A stretch of DNA of 14,187 nucleotides from Betaproteobacteria bacterium (GTDB lineage: Bacteria > Pseudomonadota > Gammaproteobacteria > Burkholderiales > CAIKXV01), in assembly GCA_947456915.1 (NCBI GenBank), contig CANGUQ010000042.1, positions 1-14,187 of the forward strand. The letters are read 5' to 3'. This document shows positions 1 to 5,772 of this stretch, in pieces. The notes under the pieces were generated by a model. The model saw only the letters and a program-made list of their open reading frames with translations. It was not told the origin of the DNA and made no database searches. The translations under genes and the position numbers were made by a program. Positions within the stretch are counted from its first letter, which is position 1; each line of letters starts with the position of its first letter.

Positions 1-74
1 CCAGGGCGCACTCTGCCGGCACGCGGCGCGCGGCGGGAGGAGTCGATGCCGAGGCGTGCCCGGCGACAGATGTC

Positions 75-92
75 CGGCGCGACCACGCGCCG
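75..92 (-). terminator. Hairpin downstream of the UGSC-partner gene; possible weak terminator
   Basis: A perfect 7 bp inverted repeat (CGGCGCG / CGCGCCG) encloses a 4-nt loop, 66 bp past the stop codon of the 374-residue gene. It is GC-only and has no T-run after it on the minus strand, so it is not a canonical intrinsic terminator. It may still protect or help end the transcript of the selenoprotein cluster. In DNA this GC-rich, a 7 bp stem can occur by chance. The rest of positions 1-157 shows no coding frame that I recognise. Confidence 0.3.
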
Positions 93-157
93 CGAAGGCT
101 GTCCCTCGCCGCCGCGCAGCGCAGCGCGGTCGGGCGCGAGCCCCCCGCATCGCCGGG

Positions 158-1282
158 CTATGTCGCGCCGCTTCGCCTGAAGTCGTCGATCGATCGCGCA
201 GGCGTCCCGTCTGCAGTCGCGATCGCATGGGTGAGGGCGCGCGTCGTGCCGAACGTCGGAAAGTACGCAGAGTGCTTTCCGGCCCCGCCGAGCACCACGA
301 TCACGAAGTCCTCGGCCGCCTGCACCATGGTGACCGGTGTGTCGGCATCGCCAGCGGCATAGCGCTCGGGAAACTTCTTCTTCAGCCTGCGCTCGACGTT
401 CTCCGGCGCGAAGCGTCCCATCGGTTCGACCGCATGCTGGTACAGGAACTCGCGGATCGACGCCTTGGTGAAGCCGCCGGCGGCGACCGTTGCGGCGTGC
501 TCCGGGCAGAAGGCGACGATCGGCGTCGAGGCGTGCATCGCATTGTTCGATCCGGTGGTGGCGATGGTGCCGGCAATCGTCATCAGCAGGCTGCGCGCGC
601 CGATGCTCTCGTGGTCGTTGATGTTGTGAGGCCCCTCGGTCCCGAGAACGGTCACCGTGGAGTGCTCGGCGGCGAAGCCGCGCTCGACGTGCAGCGGCTC
701 CCACGGGCTCTGCGCCTCGTTCTCGGCTGCGCAGAACGTGAACTTCGCCGGCGAGCCGAGGGTGGCCATGTCGACCGATCCGGGCAATGCGCCGCCGATG
801 TGGAGCAGCGCGAGCCGCACCGCCCGGCCGATGGTGGCGTTCGCCGGATGTCCCGGGCCGAGCGCATTGCAGCCGCCGGACACGCCGAGCGCGCGGGGGA
901 TGGGTCCGTTGAACAGCAGCAGCGTCGAGCACGGGTGGGTCGTGGCCTGCACGCCGTACAGATTCACTGCCGGCTGGGCCAGCGCCTCGATCGCGGCCAC
1001 CACCAGCGGGAAGTGCTCGGGGCGGCAGCCTGCCATCACCGCGTTCGCGGCGAGCCGCCACGGCAGGGCAGGCGCGTAGCGCGGCGCGACCACGGCAATG
1101 GGGCGGTCGAGCGGCCGGTCACAGTACGCGAGCATCGCCGCGACGCGTGCGGGCGTGGGCGGCACCACTGGCAGCCCGTCCGACCAGCCGCGCGCAGTGA
1201 ACAGCGCCTGCACGGCCTCCAGATCGTCGGGCGCATCGATCGTTCGCCCGCCTTCGGCCAGGATGCGCTCGATCGTGCTCAT
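158..1282 (-). CDS. Conserved protein of unknown function, translationally coupled partner of the UGSC selenoprotein
   Basis: This is a 374-residue soluble protein with no signal peptide or membrane segment. I do not recognise a named enzyme family. Near the N-terminus is a block RGWSDGLPVVPPTPARV (residues 31-47), a type of 'G-W-[ST]-D-G-L-P-V-V-P-P-T' signature that I recall from uncharacterised proteins found with UGSC genes. Other conserved-looking parts are THPC (115-118), a glycine-rich SGGCNALGPGHP stretch (135-146), and a C-terminal VIVVLGGAGKHSAYFPTFG segment (about 327-345). Cysteines lie at 54, 86, 118, 138, 184 and 259, and several could form a thiol or metal site. The ATG start at 1282 overlaps the stop of the upstream UGSC gene as ATGA, with no clear Shine-Dalgarno of its own. 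That implies coupled translation and matched amounts of the two proteins, and suggests a complex or consecutive steps. The overlap and motifs are seen; the joint function is inferred. Confidence 0.85.
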   Translation of the reverse strand: MSTIERILAEGGRTIDAPDDLEAVQALFTARGWSDGLPVVPPTPARVAAMLAYCDRPLDRPIAVVAPRYAPALPWRLAANAVMAGCRPEHFPLVVAAIEALAQPAVNLYGVQATTHPCSTLLLFNGPIPRALGVSGGCNALGPGHPANATIGRAVRLALLHIGGALPGSVDMATLGSPAKFTFCAAENEAQSPWEPLHVERGFAAEHSTVTVLGTEGPHNINDHESIGARSLLMTIAGTIATTGSNNAMHASTPIVAFCPEHAATVAAGGFTKASIREFLYQHAVEPMGRFAPENVERRLKKKFPERYAAGDADTPVTMVQAAEDFVIVVLGGAGKHSAYFPTFGTTRALTHAIATADGTPARSIDDFRRSGAT

Positions 1283-1812
1283 CGTGCGAACCCGGGCAGT
1301 GCGAGCAGCTGCTCCAGCGCCTGCTCGGCGCGCGCGTGCACCCGCTCGAGTGCGAGCCCGCCCAGCGGATGGTCAACCACCAGCAGCGGCAACTCGGGCA
1401 CTCCGAGCACGCGCGCCTGCGTGCGCGCGAGGCCGACGAACGGCCCGGAGCAGACGACGAGGGCGGGAACGCCGCGTCTGGCGAGCTGGGCGCAGTCGTG
1501 GACACTCCACGACGTGCACGAGCCTCAGTCGGCCATCGCCACCAGCACGCAGTCGGCTTCGCGCGCCAGCTCGTCGAGCACGGACGGCTGCGCCGCGAGC
1601 GCCGCACCGGGCTTGCGCCGCGCGAGCACGCTCACGACCGGGCGTGCCTCGCCGATGCGCTGCACGAGGCGAGCGAGCAGGTGGTCGGCGTTGCTCTTGC
1701 TGTTGTCGAGCGTGCCCAGGCGCAGCCGTTCCGCACGCGGGGCGTGCGCGTGCGCGTGCGCGGCCGGGGTCGTGTCGGCAGCGGGCTCTTCGGGAATCAC
1801 CAGCAGCGTCAT
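1279..1812 (-). CDS. UGSC family selenoprotein (in-frame UGA read as selenocysteine)
   Basis: This is a 177-residue protein if the in-frame TGA at codon 96 is read as selenocysteine. Before it comes a typical family N-terminal part with LGTLDNSKSNADHLL (residues 32-46), then VLVAMAD (89-95), Sec96, and GSCTSWSVHDC (97-107). After that is an intact alpha/beta-like C-terminal half (VPALVVCSG 114-123; GVPELPLLVVDHPLGG 137-152) ending in a normal TGA. The motif Sec-Gly-Ser-Cys defines the family called UGSC (seleno)protein, in which relatives carry Cys instead of Sec; the biochemical role is not known. Other cysteines are at 88, 107 and 121. A His-Ala repeat (AHAHAHA, 18-24) lies near the N-terminus. 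The ATG at 1812 has a good ribosome site (GGAG, 6 nt spacing). A SECIS-like hairpin follows the UGA. The gene lies 85 bp after a Bug-type receptor gene and overlaps the 374-residue gene by ATGA. Ordinary gene calling would end it at 1525, after 95 residues. The main alternative, a nonsense pseudogene, fits poorly. Confidence 0.93.
1490..1527 (-). promoter_or_regulatory. Bacterial SECIS element directing selenocysteine insertion
   Basis: Counting the U of the UGA as 1, nucleotides 15-22 (GUCGUGGA) and 26-33 (UCCACGAC) pair perfectly over 8 bp and leave the loop G23-U24-G25. Below a single bulged C14, five more pairs (9-13 with 34-38, including one G-U) extend the stem to 13 bp. The loop begins 19 nt after the UGA, within the window known for bacterial SECIS elements. 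The G and U at 23 and 24 sit exactly where E. coli fdhF has the loop bases contacted by SelB. The bulged U at 17 of fdhF is not reproduced here; this hairpin has a bulged C at 14 instead. The element lies inside the coding sequence and also encodes SVHDC. SelB should bind it to deliver Sec-tRNA at the ribosome. Confidence 0.85.
1525..1527 (-). other. In-frame UGA selenocysteine codon (Sec96)
   Basis: The plus strand reads tca, which is TGA on the coding strand. It is flanked by GAC (Asp) and GGC TCG TGC (Gly-Ser-Cys). It falls exactly at the first position of the family's U/C-G-S-C redox motif, where Cys would be expected in non-selenium relatives. No other stop interrupts the frame between 1812 and the natural stop at 1279-1281. 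Confidence 0.92.
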
Positions 1813-1897
1813 GTCGGTCTCCGTAAAGGGGCGAGCACGGTGCCCGACGCGGTCCGCAGACGCATCGCGCGAGCACCGGGGCCGCGGTAGTGCTGCA

Positions 1898-2869
1898 TCA
1901 GTCGATCTGCAGCTTCGCCCGGCGGCACACGTCCGCCCACTGCGCGAGATCGGTCTTCAGCCTGCGCGCGAACTCCTCCGGCGTGCTGCGGATCACGTCG
2001 GCCCCCAGCCGCGCGAAGCTCTCGCGTACCGCCGGGCGATCGAGCACGCGGGCGAGCGCCGCGTGCACCTTCGTCACCGCTTCGCGCGGCGCGGCCGCCG
2101 GCAGCATCACGCCGGTGTACGTCGCCGCCTCGAACCCGGGGTAGCCCGATTCGTCGATCGTCGGCACGCTGGGCAGCAGCGGCGAGCGCTCGCGCGTGGT
2201 CACGCCAAGCGGCCGCAGCTTGCCCGAGGCGATGAACGGGGCGGAGGAGGACATCTGATCGAACATGATGTCGACGTGGCCGCCCATCAGGTCGACCAGC
2301 GCCGGCCCGCTGCCCTTGTACGGGACGTGGACGAACTTCACGCCGGCCTGCAACTGGAAGCGTTCGCCCGCGAGGTGGTTGTTCGATCCGGTGCCGGCCG
2401 AGCTCATCGTGATCGCCCCCGGTCTTGCCTTCGCGAGCGCGACCAGCTCGCGCAGCGACTTCACCGGCATCGACGGGTGCACGGAAAGCACCAGCGGCAC
2501 GATCGACACCAGCGACGTCGGCGCGAAGTCGCGCAGCGGGTCGTAGGTGACGCCCGGGATGCACGCGGGCGCGATCGTCAGCACGCCGTTCGAACCCATC
2601 AGCAGCGTGTACCCGTCGGGTGCCGCCTTCGCGACCAGTTCCGCCCCGACCCGGCCGCCAGCGCCGCCGCGGTTGTCGACGACCACCTGCTGGCCCAGCC
2701 CCTCCGCGAGACCGGGCGCGATGGTCCGCGCCGTGATGTCGATGTTGCCGCCGGGGGCGAACGGAACGACCAGTCGCAGGGGCTTGTCCGGGTATTGCCC
2801 CTGCGCCGGGTGCGGCGCGGCAGCGCACGCGGCGAGCGCCGCACCCGCCGCGATCGTTGCAATTCTCAT
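1898..2869 (-). CDS. Bug/TctC-family periplasmic solute-binding receptor
   Basis: This 323-residue extracytoplasmic receptor is of the tripartite tricarboxylate transporter type (Bug family), which captures small organic acids or related solutes in the periplasm. The N-terminus is a short hydrophobic signal with a lipobox-like LAAC (residues 12-15), so it is either a lipoprotein or is cleaved around residue 24 (PAQG). The mature part starts with the family hallmarks YPDKPLRLVVPFAPGGNIDITAR (26-48), where Asp44 follows the PGG loop that typically holds the ligand, then DNRGGAGGRVGAE (65-77) and APDGYTLL (83-90). HVPYKGSGPALVDLMGGHVDI (181-201) is another classic block. The ATG at 2869 has a strong ribosome site (GGAGGAG). 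No transporter membrane subunits (TctA/TctB) are in the window; orphan receptors are common in this family. It precedes the UGSC gene by 85 bp on the same strand, so it may bring in the substrate of that pathway, which is inferred. Confidence 0.93.
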   Translation of the reverse strand: MRIATIAAGAALAACAAAPHPAQGQYPDKPLRLVVPFAPGGNIDITARTIAPGLAEGLGQQVVVDNRGGAGGRVGAELVAKAAPDGYTLLMGSNGVLTIAPACIPGVTYDPLRDFAPTSLVSIVPLVLSVHPSMPVKSLRELVALAKARPGAITMSSAGTGSNNHLAGERFQLQAGVKFVHVPYKGSGPALVDLMGGHVDIMFDQMSSSAPFIASGKLRPLGVTTRERSPLLPSVPTIDESGYPGFEAATYTGVMLPAAAPREAVTKVHAALARVLDRPAVRESFARLGADVIRSTPEEFARRLKTDLAQWADVCRRAKLQID

Positions 2870-2886
2870 CGTTCTCCTCCGGCTGC

Positions 2887-2916
2887 AGTTTCGCCGCTCA
2901 GGCCTGCTGCTGTCAA
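2887..2916 (-). promoter_or_regulatory. Putative sigma70 promoter of the receptor/selenoprotein cluster
   Basis: On the minus strand a perfect -35 hexamer TTGACA (2916-2911) is followed after 18 nt by a weak -10, GAAACT (2892-2887). The transcript would start only about 11 nt before the receptor ATG, leaving just the ribosome site as leader. The -35 lies between two direct copies of GCAGGCCT (plus-strand 2900-2907 and 2917-2924, period 17 nt). These could be a regulator half-site pair or chance. The -10 is poor, so this is tentative. Confidence 0.35.
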
Positions 2917-2950
2917 AGGCCTGCGATGCTGCGCGATCACCAGCAGCGCA

Positions 2951-2990
2951 GCGGCAGCGGACGCGCCGGCCACGCCGGTCGCGCTGCCGC
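2951..2990 (-). terminator. Long GC-rich hairpin after the hydrolase gene; probable transcript-end structure
   Basis: The inverted repeat starts 12 nt beyond the hydrolase stop codon. An outer 7 bp arm (GCGGCAG / CTGCCGC) and an inner 9 bp arm (CGCG and CCGGC paired with GCCGG and CGCG) close on a 3-nt loop, with a 4-nt and a 1-nt bulge between arms. No U-run follows on the minus strand, so it may act with Rho or as an RNA-stabilising end. It falls in the 132 bp gap between the ilvE-hydrolase run and the receptor/selenoprotein cluster and supports treating them as separate transcription units. Confidence 0.4.
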
Positions 2991-3001
2991 GGTGCATGCG
3001 C

Positions 3002-4000
3002 TCAGGGCGATCCCGGCAGTTGCGGCGGCGCGACGCCGAGAAAGGCCCCGATGCGCCGGGTCAGCCAGTACGTGTGTCCCGGCCAGCCGCCACCGACGAA
3101 GCCGACGTGGCCGCCGTGGCGAGGCTGGCACAGTTCGACGCGCGGCGCGACCTCGTCTGCGCGCGGCAGCGCGTGCGCCGGCAGGAACGGATCGTCGAGC
3201 GGGTTGATCACCAGGGTTGGCACCTCGATACGTGCGAGTTCGGGCTTGCTGCTCGCGCGTTGCCAGTAGTCGTCGACACCGTGGTAGCCGTGCACCGGCG
3301 CGGTGTAGACATCGTCGAACGCGCGCATCGTGCGCGCTGCGTGCAGCCGGGCGACGTCGAGCAGTCCGGGATGGCGCAGCGCCTTGTCTGCGGCCTTGAC
3401 CTTGAGCGTGCGCAGGAAGGTCCACGCGTAGAAGCGGTTGAAGCCGCGCTCGAGCGAGGCGCCTGCGCTCGGCAGGTCGAGCGGGGCGCACACGCTCACC
3501 GCGGCAGCGAGCAGGCGTGCCGCCGCAGTCTCCTGTTCACCCAGCCACTTCAGCAGTGCGTTGCCGCCGAGCGAGACACCGACGGCGTAGCGCTGCGCCA
3601 GCGGGTCGAGCGCGGCGAAGCGGCGCAGCACCCAGTCGATCTCGGCGCTGTCGCCCGAGTGATAGGCACGGGCGAGCAGGTTGGGCTCACCGCTGCAGCC
3701 GCGGAAGTGCACGACCGCGCCGTGCCAGCCCAGTGCGCCGGCCCAGTGCATCAGCGTGCGTGCGTAGTGGCTGTCCGAGCTGCCTTCGAGTCCGTGAAAC
3801 AGGATCAGCCACGGGGCGCTGGCCGGCGCCGCCTGATCGACCAGATCGACGTCGATGAAGTCGTGGTCCGGCGTCGACCAGCGCACGCGTCGGTAGCGCG
3901 GTGCTGGCCGTGGCGACCAGCGCGAGCCGTAGATCGTCTGCGCGTGCGGGTTGCGCAGCCACGCTGCCGGAGCGAACGCCGGCGCTGCGATCGTCTTCAA
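3002..4000 (-). CDS. yheT: YheT-family alpha/beta-fold hydrolase
   Basis: This 332-residue hydrolase belongs to the YheT/UPF0017 branch of alpha/beta hydrolases; the substrate is unknown, and related proteins act on short esters or lipids. The N-terminal WLRNPHAQTIYGSR (14-27) is the usual opening of this family. The core has the strand-loop LILFHGLEGSSDSHYAR (65-81), the nucleophile elbow GVSLGGN with Ser143, an acid in NPLDDPF (Asp269 or Asp270), and His298 in RHGGHVGF, giving a full catalytic triad. There is no signal peptide, so it is probably cytoplasmic. The frame is open far upstream, but that part only mirrors the SnoaL gene. The natural start is the TTG at 4000, which overlaps the SnoaL stop as TTGA and lies 13 codons before the first conserved block; the first ATG in frame is too far inside (residue 84). 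There is no good Shine-Dalgarno, consistent with coupled translation. The length fits the family. Confidence 0.88.
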   Translation of the reverse strand: MKTIAAPAFAPAAWLRNPHAQTIYGSRWSPRPAPRYRRVRWSTPDHDFIDVDLVDQAAPASAPWLILFHGLEGSSDSHYARTLMHWAGALGWHGAVVHFRGCSGEPNLLARAYHSGDSAEIDWVLRRFAALDPLAQRYAVGVSLGGNALLKWLGEQETAAARLLAAAVSVCAPLDLPSAGASLERGFNRFYAWTFLRTLKVKAADKALRHPGLLDVARLHAARTMRAFDDVYTAPVHGYHGVDDYWQRASSKPELARIEVPTLVINPLDDPFLPAHALPRADEVAPRVELCQPRHGGHVGFVGGGWPGHTYWLTRRIGAFLGVAPPQLPGSP

Positions 4001-4440
4001 TGCAGCAGCGGGGGCCGCGTGTTTCGCGGTTCGCGCGGCGCCTCTGCCGGCTGTGCCGGTGCCGCCGAGGCGTGGTGCAGCTGCAGTCGCCAGCCGCGCT
4101 GGGTGCGCAGGTAGACGTTGGTGGCGATCATCGGCACGCGCGTGCGGGTGTCCCCCGGTACCGACAGGTGCTCGTGCACGGTGTGTATGGCCGTCTGCAG
4201 GGTCGAGGTGATCATCACGTGCGACAGGCGCAGGCGCAGACCGGGTCCGCCAGCAAAGATCTGACGCCACGACTCGCGCACCTCTTCGAGCCCGGTCAGG
4301 CGCTGCCCGCCGGGATGCACGCAGACGATGTCGTCCTCCTCGGCCCACACGGCCATCATCGCTGCCAGATCCGCCGTCTCGAACGCGCGGTAGAAGGCGG
4401 CTTCGCAGTCCTGCGAGCTGGCGTAGATCAGGGTCGGCAT
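3997..4440 (-). CDS. SnoaL/NTF2-like fold protein (DUF4440-type)
   Basis: This 147-residue cone-shaped NTF2-like protein belongs to a fold used by small isomerases, hydrolases and binding proteins; the function here is unknown. The N-terminal helix region CEAAFYRAFETADLAAMMAVW (12-32) leads into the typical acidic turn and CVHPGG (40-45), followed by VRESWRQIFAG (54-64) and a C-terminal sheet TNVYLRTQRGWRLQLHHAS (107-125). The tail after about residue 126 is Pro/Ala-rich and low in complexity. The frame is open upstream to 4509, but those codons lie inside waaF. The ATG at 4440 gives a start directly before the conserved part and overlaps the last 13 bp of waaF. Its own stop overlaps the start of the hydrolase. 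The position between waaF and the hydrolase suggests a cotranscribed accessory gene, not an LPS enzyme. Confidence 0.85.
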   Translation of the reverse strand: MPTLIYASSQDCEAAFYRAFETADLAAMMAVWAEEDDIVCVHPGGQRLTGLEEVRESWRQIFAGGPGLRLRLSHVMITSTLQTAIHTVHEHLSVPGDTRTRVPMIATNVYLRTQRGWRLQLHHASAAPAQPAEAPREPRNTRPPLLH

Positions 4441-5459
4441 TGCGCAATGCTTTCCATAACACGCTGCGGCGTCAATTGCCGCATGCAGTTGAAGTGGCCG
4501 AGCGGACACTCACGCTCGAAGCACGGGCTGCACGGCAGGCCGAGCGTGACGATGTGCGCCCGGGCCGAGATCGGCGGCGTGAACGCCGGGCTGCTCGAGC
4601 CGTACAGTGCGACCAGCGGACGATCGATCGCGGCGGCCACGTGCATGAGCCCCGAATCGTTGCTGACCACGATCTGCGCGAGTGACATCAGGTCGATCGC
4701 CTCTGCGAGCGAGGTACGGCCAGCCAGATCGATCGGCTGCCGGTCCATGGGACAGGTCCCCAGCGCCATGATTTCCGCGGTGATCGTGCCATCCTTCGGC
4801 GAGCCGAACAGCCACACCTGGAAGCCGTCGGCGGCCAGCGCGTCGGCGAGTTCGGCAAACCGGGTGGGCGGCCAGCGCTTCGCGGGACCGTACTCCGCTC
4901 CCGGGCACAGGGCGGCGACCGGGCGTCCCGGATCGAGGCCGAGCCGCTGCAGGACGGCTTCGCGGCCGGCCGCGTCCACGCGCAGGCGCGGCGGCGGCAG
5001 CGTCATCGGCAGCGCCGCGCCAGGCGCCAGCGCGAGCGAGGCGAAGCGCTGGACCATCTGCGGCAGCTGGGCGGTATCGAGACGCCGCGCGTCGGTGAGG
5101 ATCCACTGGCGCAGCTCGCCGACGAAGCCCACGCGCTCCCCGATGCCGGCGAACCACGGGATCAGAGCCGACTTCAGCGAGTTGGGCAGCACCCACGCCG
5201 TGCGGTAGCGGTTGCGCGCGAGCTCGCGTGCGAGCGCCCGACGCCGCCCGAGCGCGAGCTCGCCGTGACGGAACGGACTCTCGATGACCGACCGCACTCC
5301 CGGCAGGCGGGCCGCCAGCGGCGCCGTCCACGGCGGAGCGAGAACGTCGATCGCGAGCTCGGGCTCACGCTCCTGCAGCAGTTGCAGCAGCGGCTGGGCG
5401 AGCACGGTGTCGCCGACCCACGAGGGCGCGACCAGCAGCCCGGCGGGCGCGGCGTTCAT
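4428..5459 (-). CDS. waaF: Lipopolysaccharide heptosyltransferase II
   Basis: WaaF adds the second L-glycero-D-manno-heptose to the inner core of LPS at the cytoplasmic face of the inner membrane, using ADP-heptose (glycosyltransferase family 9, GT-B fold). Counting from the first ATG (5459), the protein has 343 residues, close to the usual size. It shows the N-terminal PSWVGDTVLAQP (about 12-23), the central LCPGAEYGPAKRWP (184-197) with the ADP-heptose-binding Lys-Arg-Trp, the C-terminal nucleotide-site motif SNDSGLMHVAAA (266-277), LYGSSSP (285-291), and a Cys cluster C-x2-C-x5-C-x6-C (310-325). A GTG one codon earlier (5462) is an alternative start; neither has a strong ribosome site. A 64 bp gap separates it from the zinc-finger gene upstream, and its end overlaps the SnoaL gene by 13 bp. 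Confidence 0.95.
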   Translation of the reverse strand: MNAAPAGLLVAPSWVGDTVLAQPLLQLLQEREPELAIDVLAPPWTAPLAARLPGVRSVIESPFRHGELALGRRRALARELARNRYRTAWVLPNSLKSALIPWFAGIGERVGFVGELRQWILTDARRLDTAQLPQMVQRFASLALAPGAALPMTLPPPRLRVDAAGREAVLQRLGLDPGRPVAALCPGAEYGPAKRWPPTRFAELADALAADGFQVWLFGSPKDGTITAEIMALGTCPMDRQPIDLAGRTSLAEAIDLMSLAQIVVSNDSGLMHVAAAIDRPLVALYGSSSPAFTPPISARAHIVTLGLPCSPCFERECPLGHFNCMRQLTPQRVMESIAQCRP

Positions 5460-5523
5460 CACTGCCGGTACCGGTTCCGCCAGGGTCGGCGCGACATTGC
5501 GCCGCGGCGCGCGGTCACGCTGC

Positions 5524-5754
5524 TCAGTGCGCGCCTGCGGCCGGACCGCCCTTGAGTCGGTACCGGGTGCCGCAATACGGGCAGAGCTCTTCGCCGCTGG
5601 CGGCGATCGGCAGGAACACGCGCGGATGCGCGTTCCACAGCAGCATCGAGGGCATCGGACAGTGCAGCGGCAGATCCTCGGCCGTGACTTCGATCAGCCG
5701 CTCGCGGTTCACGCTGCCGGACTGGCCGGCAGCGGGGGAGATGGGTTCACTCAT
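5524..5754 (-). CDS. Small CHCC zinc-finger protein
   Basis: This 76-residue protein has a zf-CHCC arrangement: Cys32 (LHCPMP), His43 (NAHPRVFLPI), Cys58 and Cys61 (CPYCGTRYRL). These four residues should bind one zinc, as in the family related to the mitochondrial complex I subunit NDUFS6. The bacterial role is not settled. The motif PxxxxxLWNAHPRVFLPI followed by CPYCGT is typical of the small proteins found between ilvE and waaF in Betaproteobacteria (from recall). It starts 18 bp after the ilvE stop, so the two are almost certainly cotranscribed. The ribosome site is only modest (AGGCAGG). Confidence 0.9.
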   Translation of the reverse strand: MSEPISPAAGQSGSVNRERLIEVTAEDLPLHCPMPSMLLWNAHPRVFLPIAASGEELCPYCGTRYRLKGGPAAGAH

Positions 5755-5772
5755 CGGCGCCTGCCTTGCCGC

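Noticed and set aside
1..157. Possible minus-strand frame from an ATG near 148 running off the left end
   Set aside because: The product is almost entirely Arg/Ala/Pro, with no ribosome site or family similarity.
1525..1812. UGSC gene as a nonsense pseudogene or separate 95-residue protein
   Set aside because: The TGA falls exactly at the redox residue of the family motif, a SECIS-type hairpin follows at the right distance, and the downstream half is intact up to an ATGA overlap.
56..4114. Very long plus-strand open frame (1,352 codons)
   Set aside because: It runs antisense across five recognised minus-strand genes, and its product is Arg/Ala/Gly-rich without domain features. Long antisense frames are expected in DNA this GC-rich.
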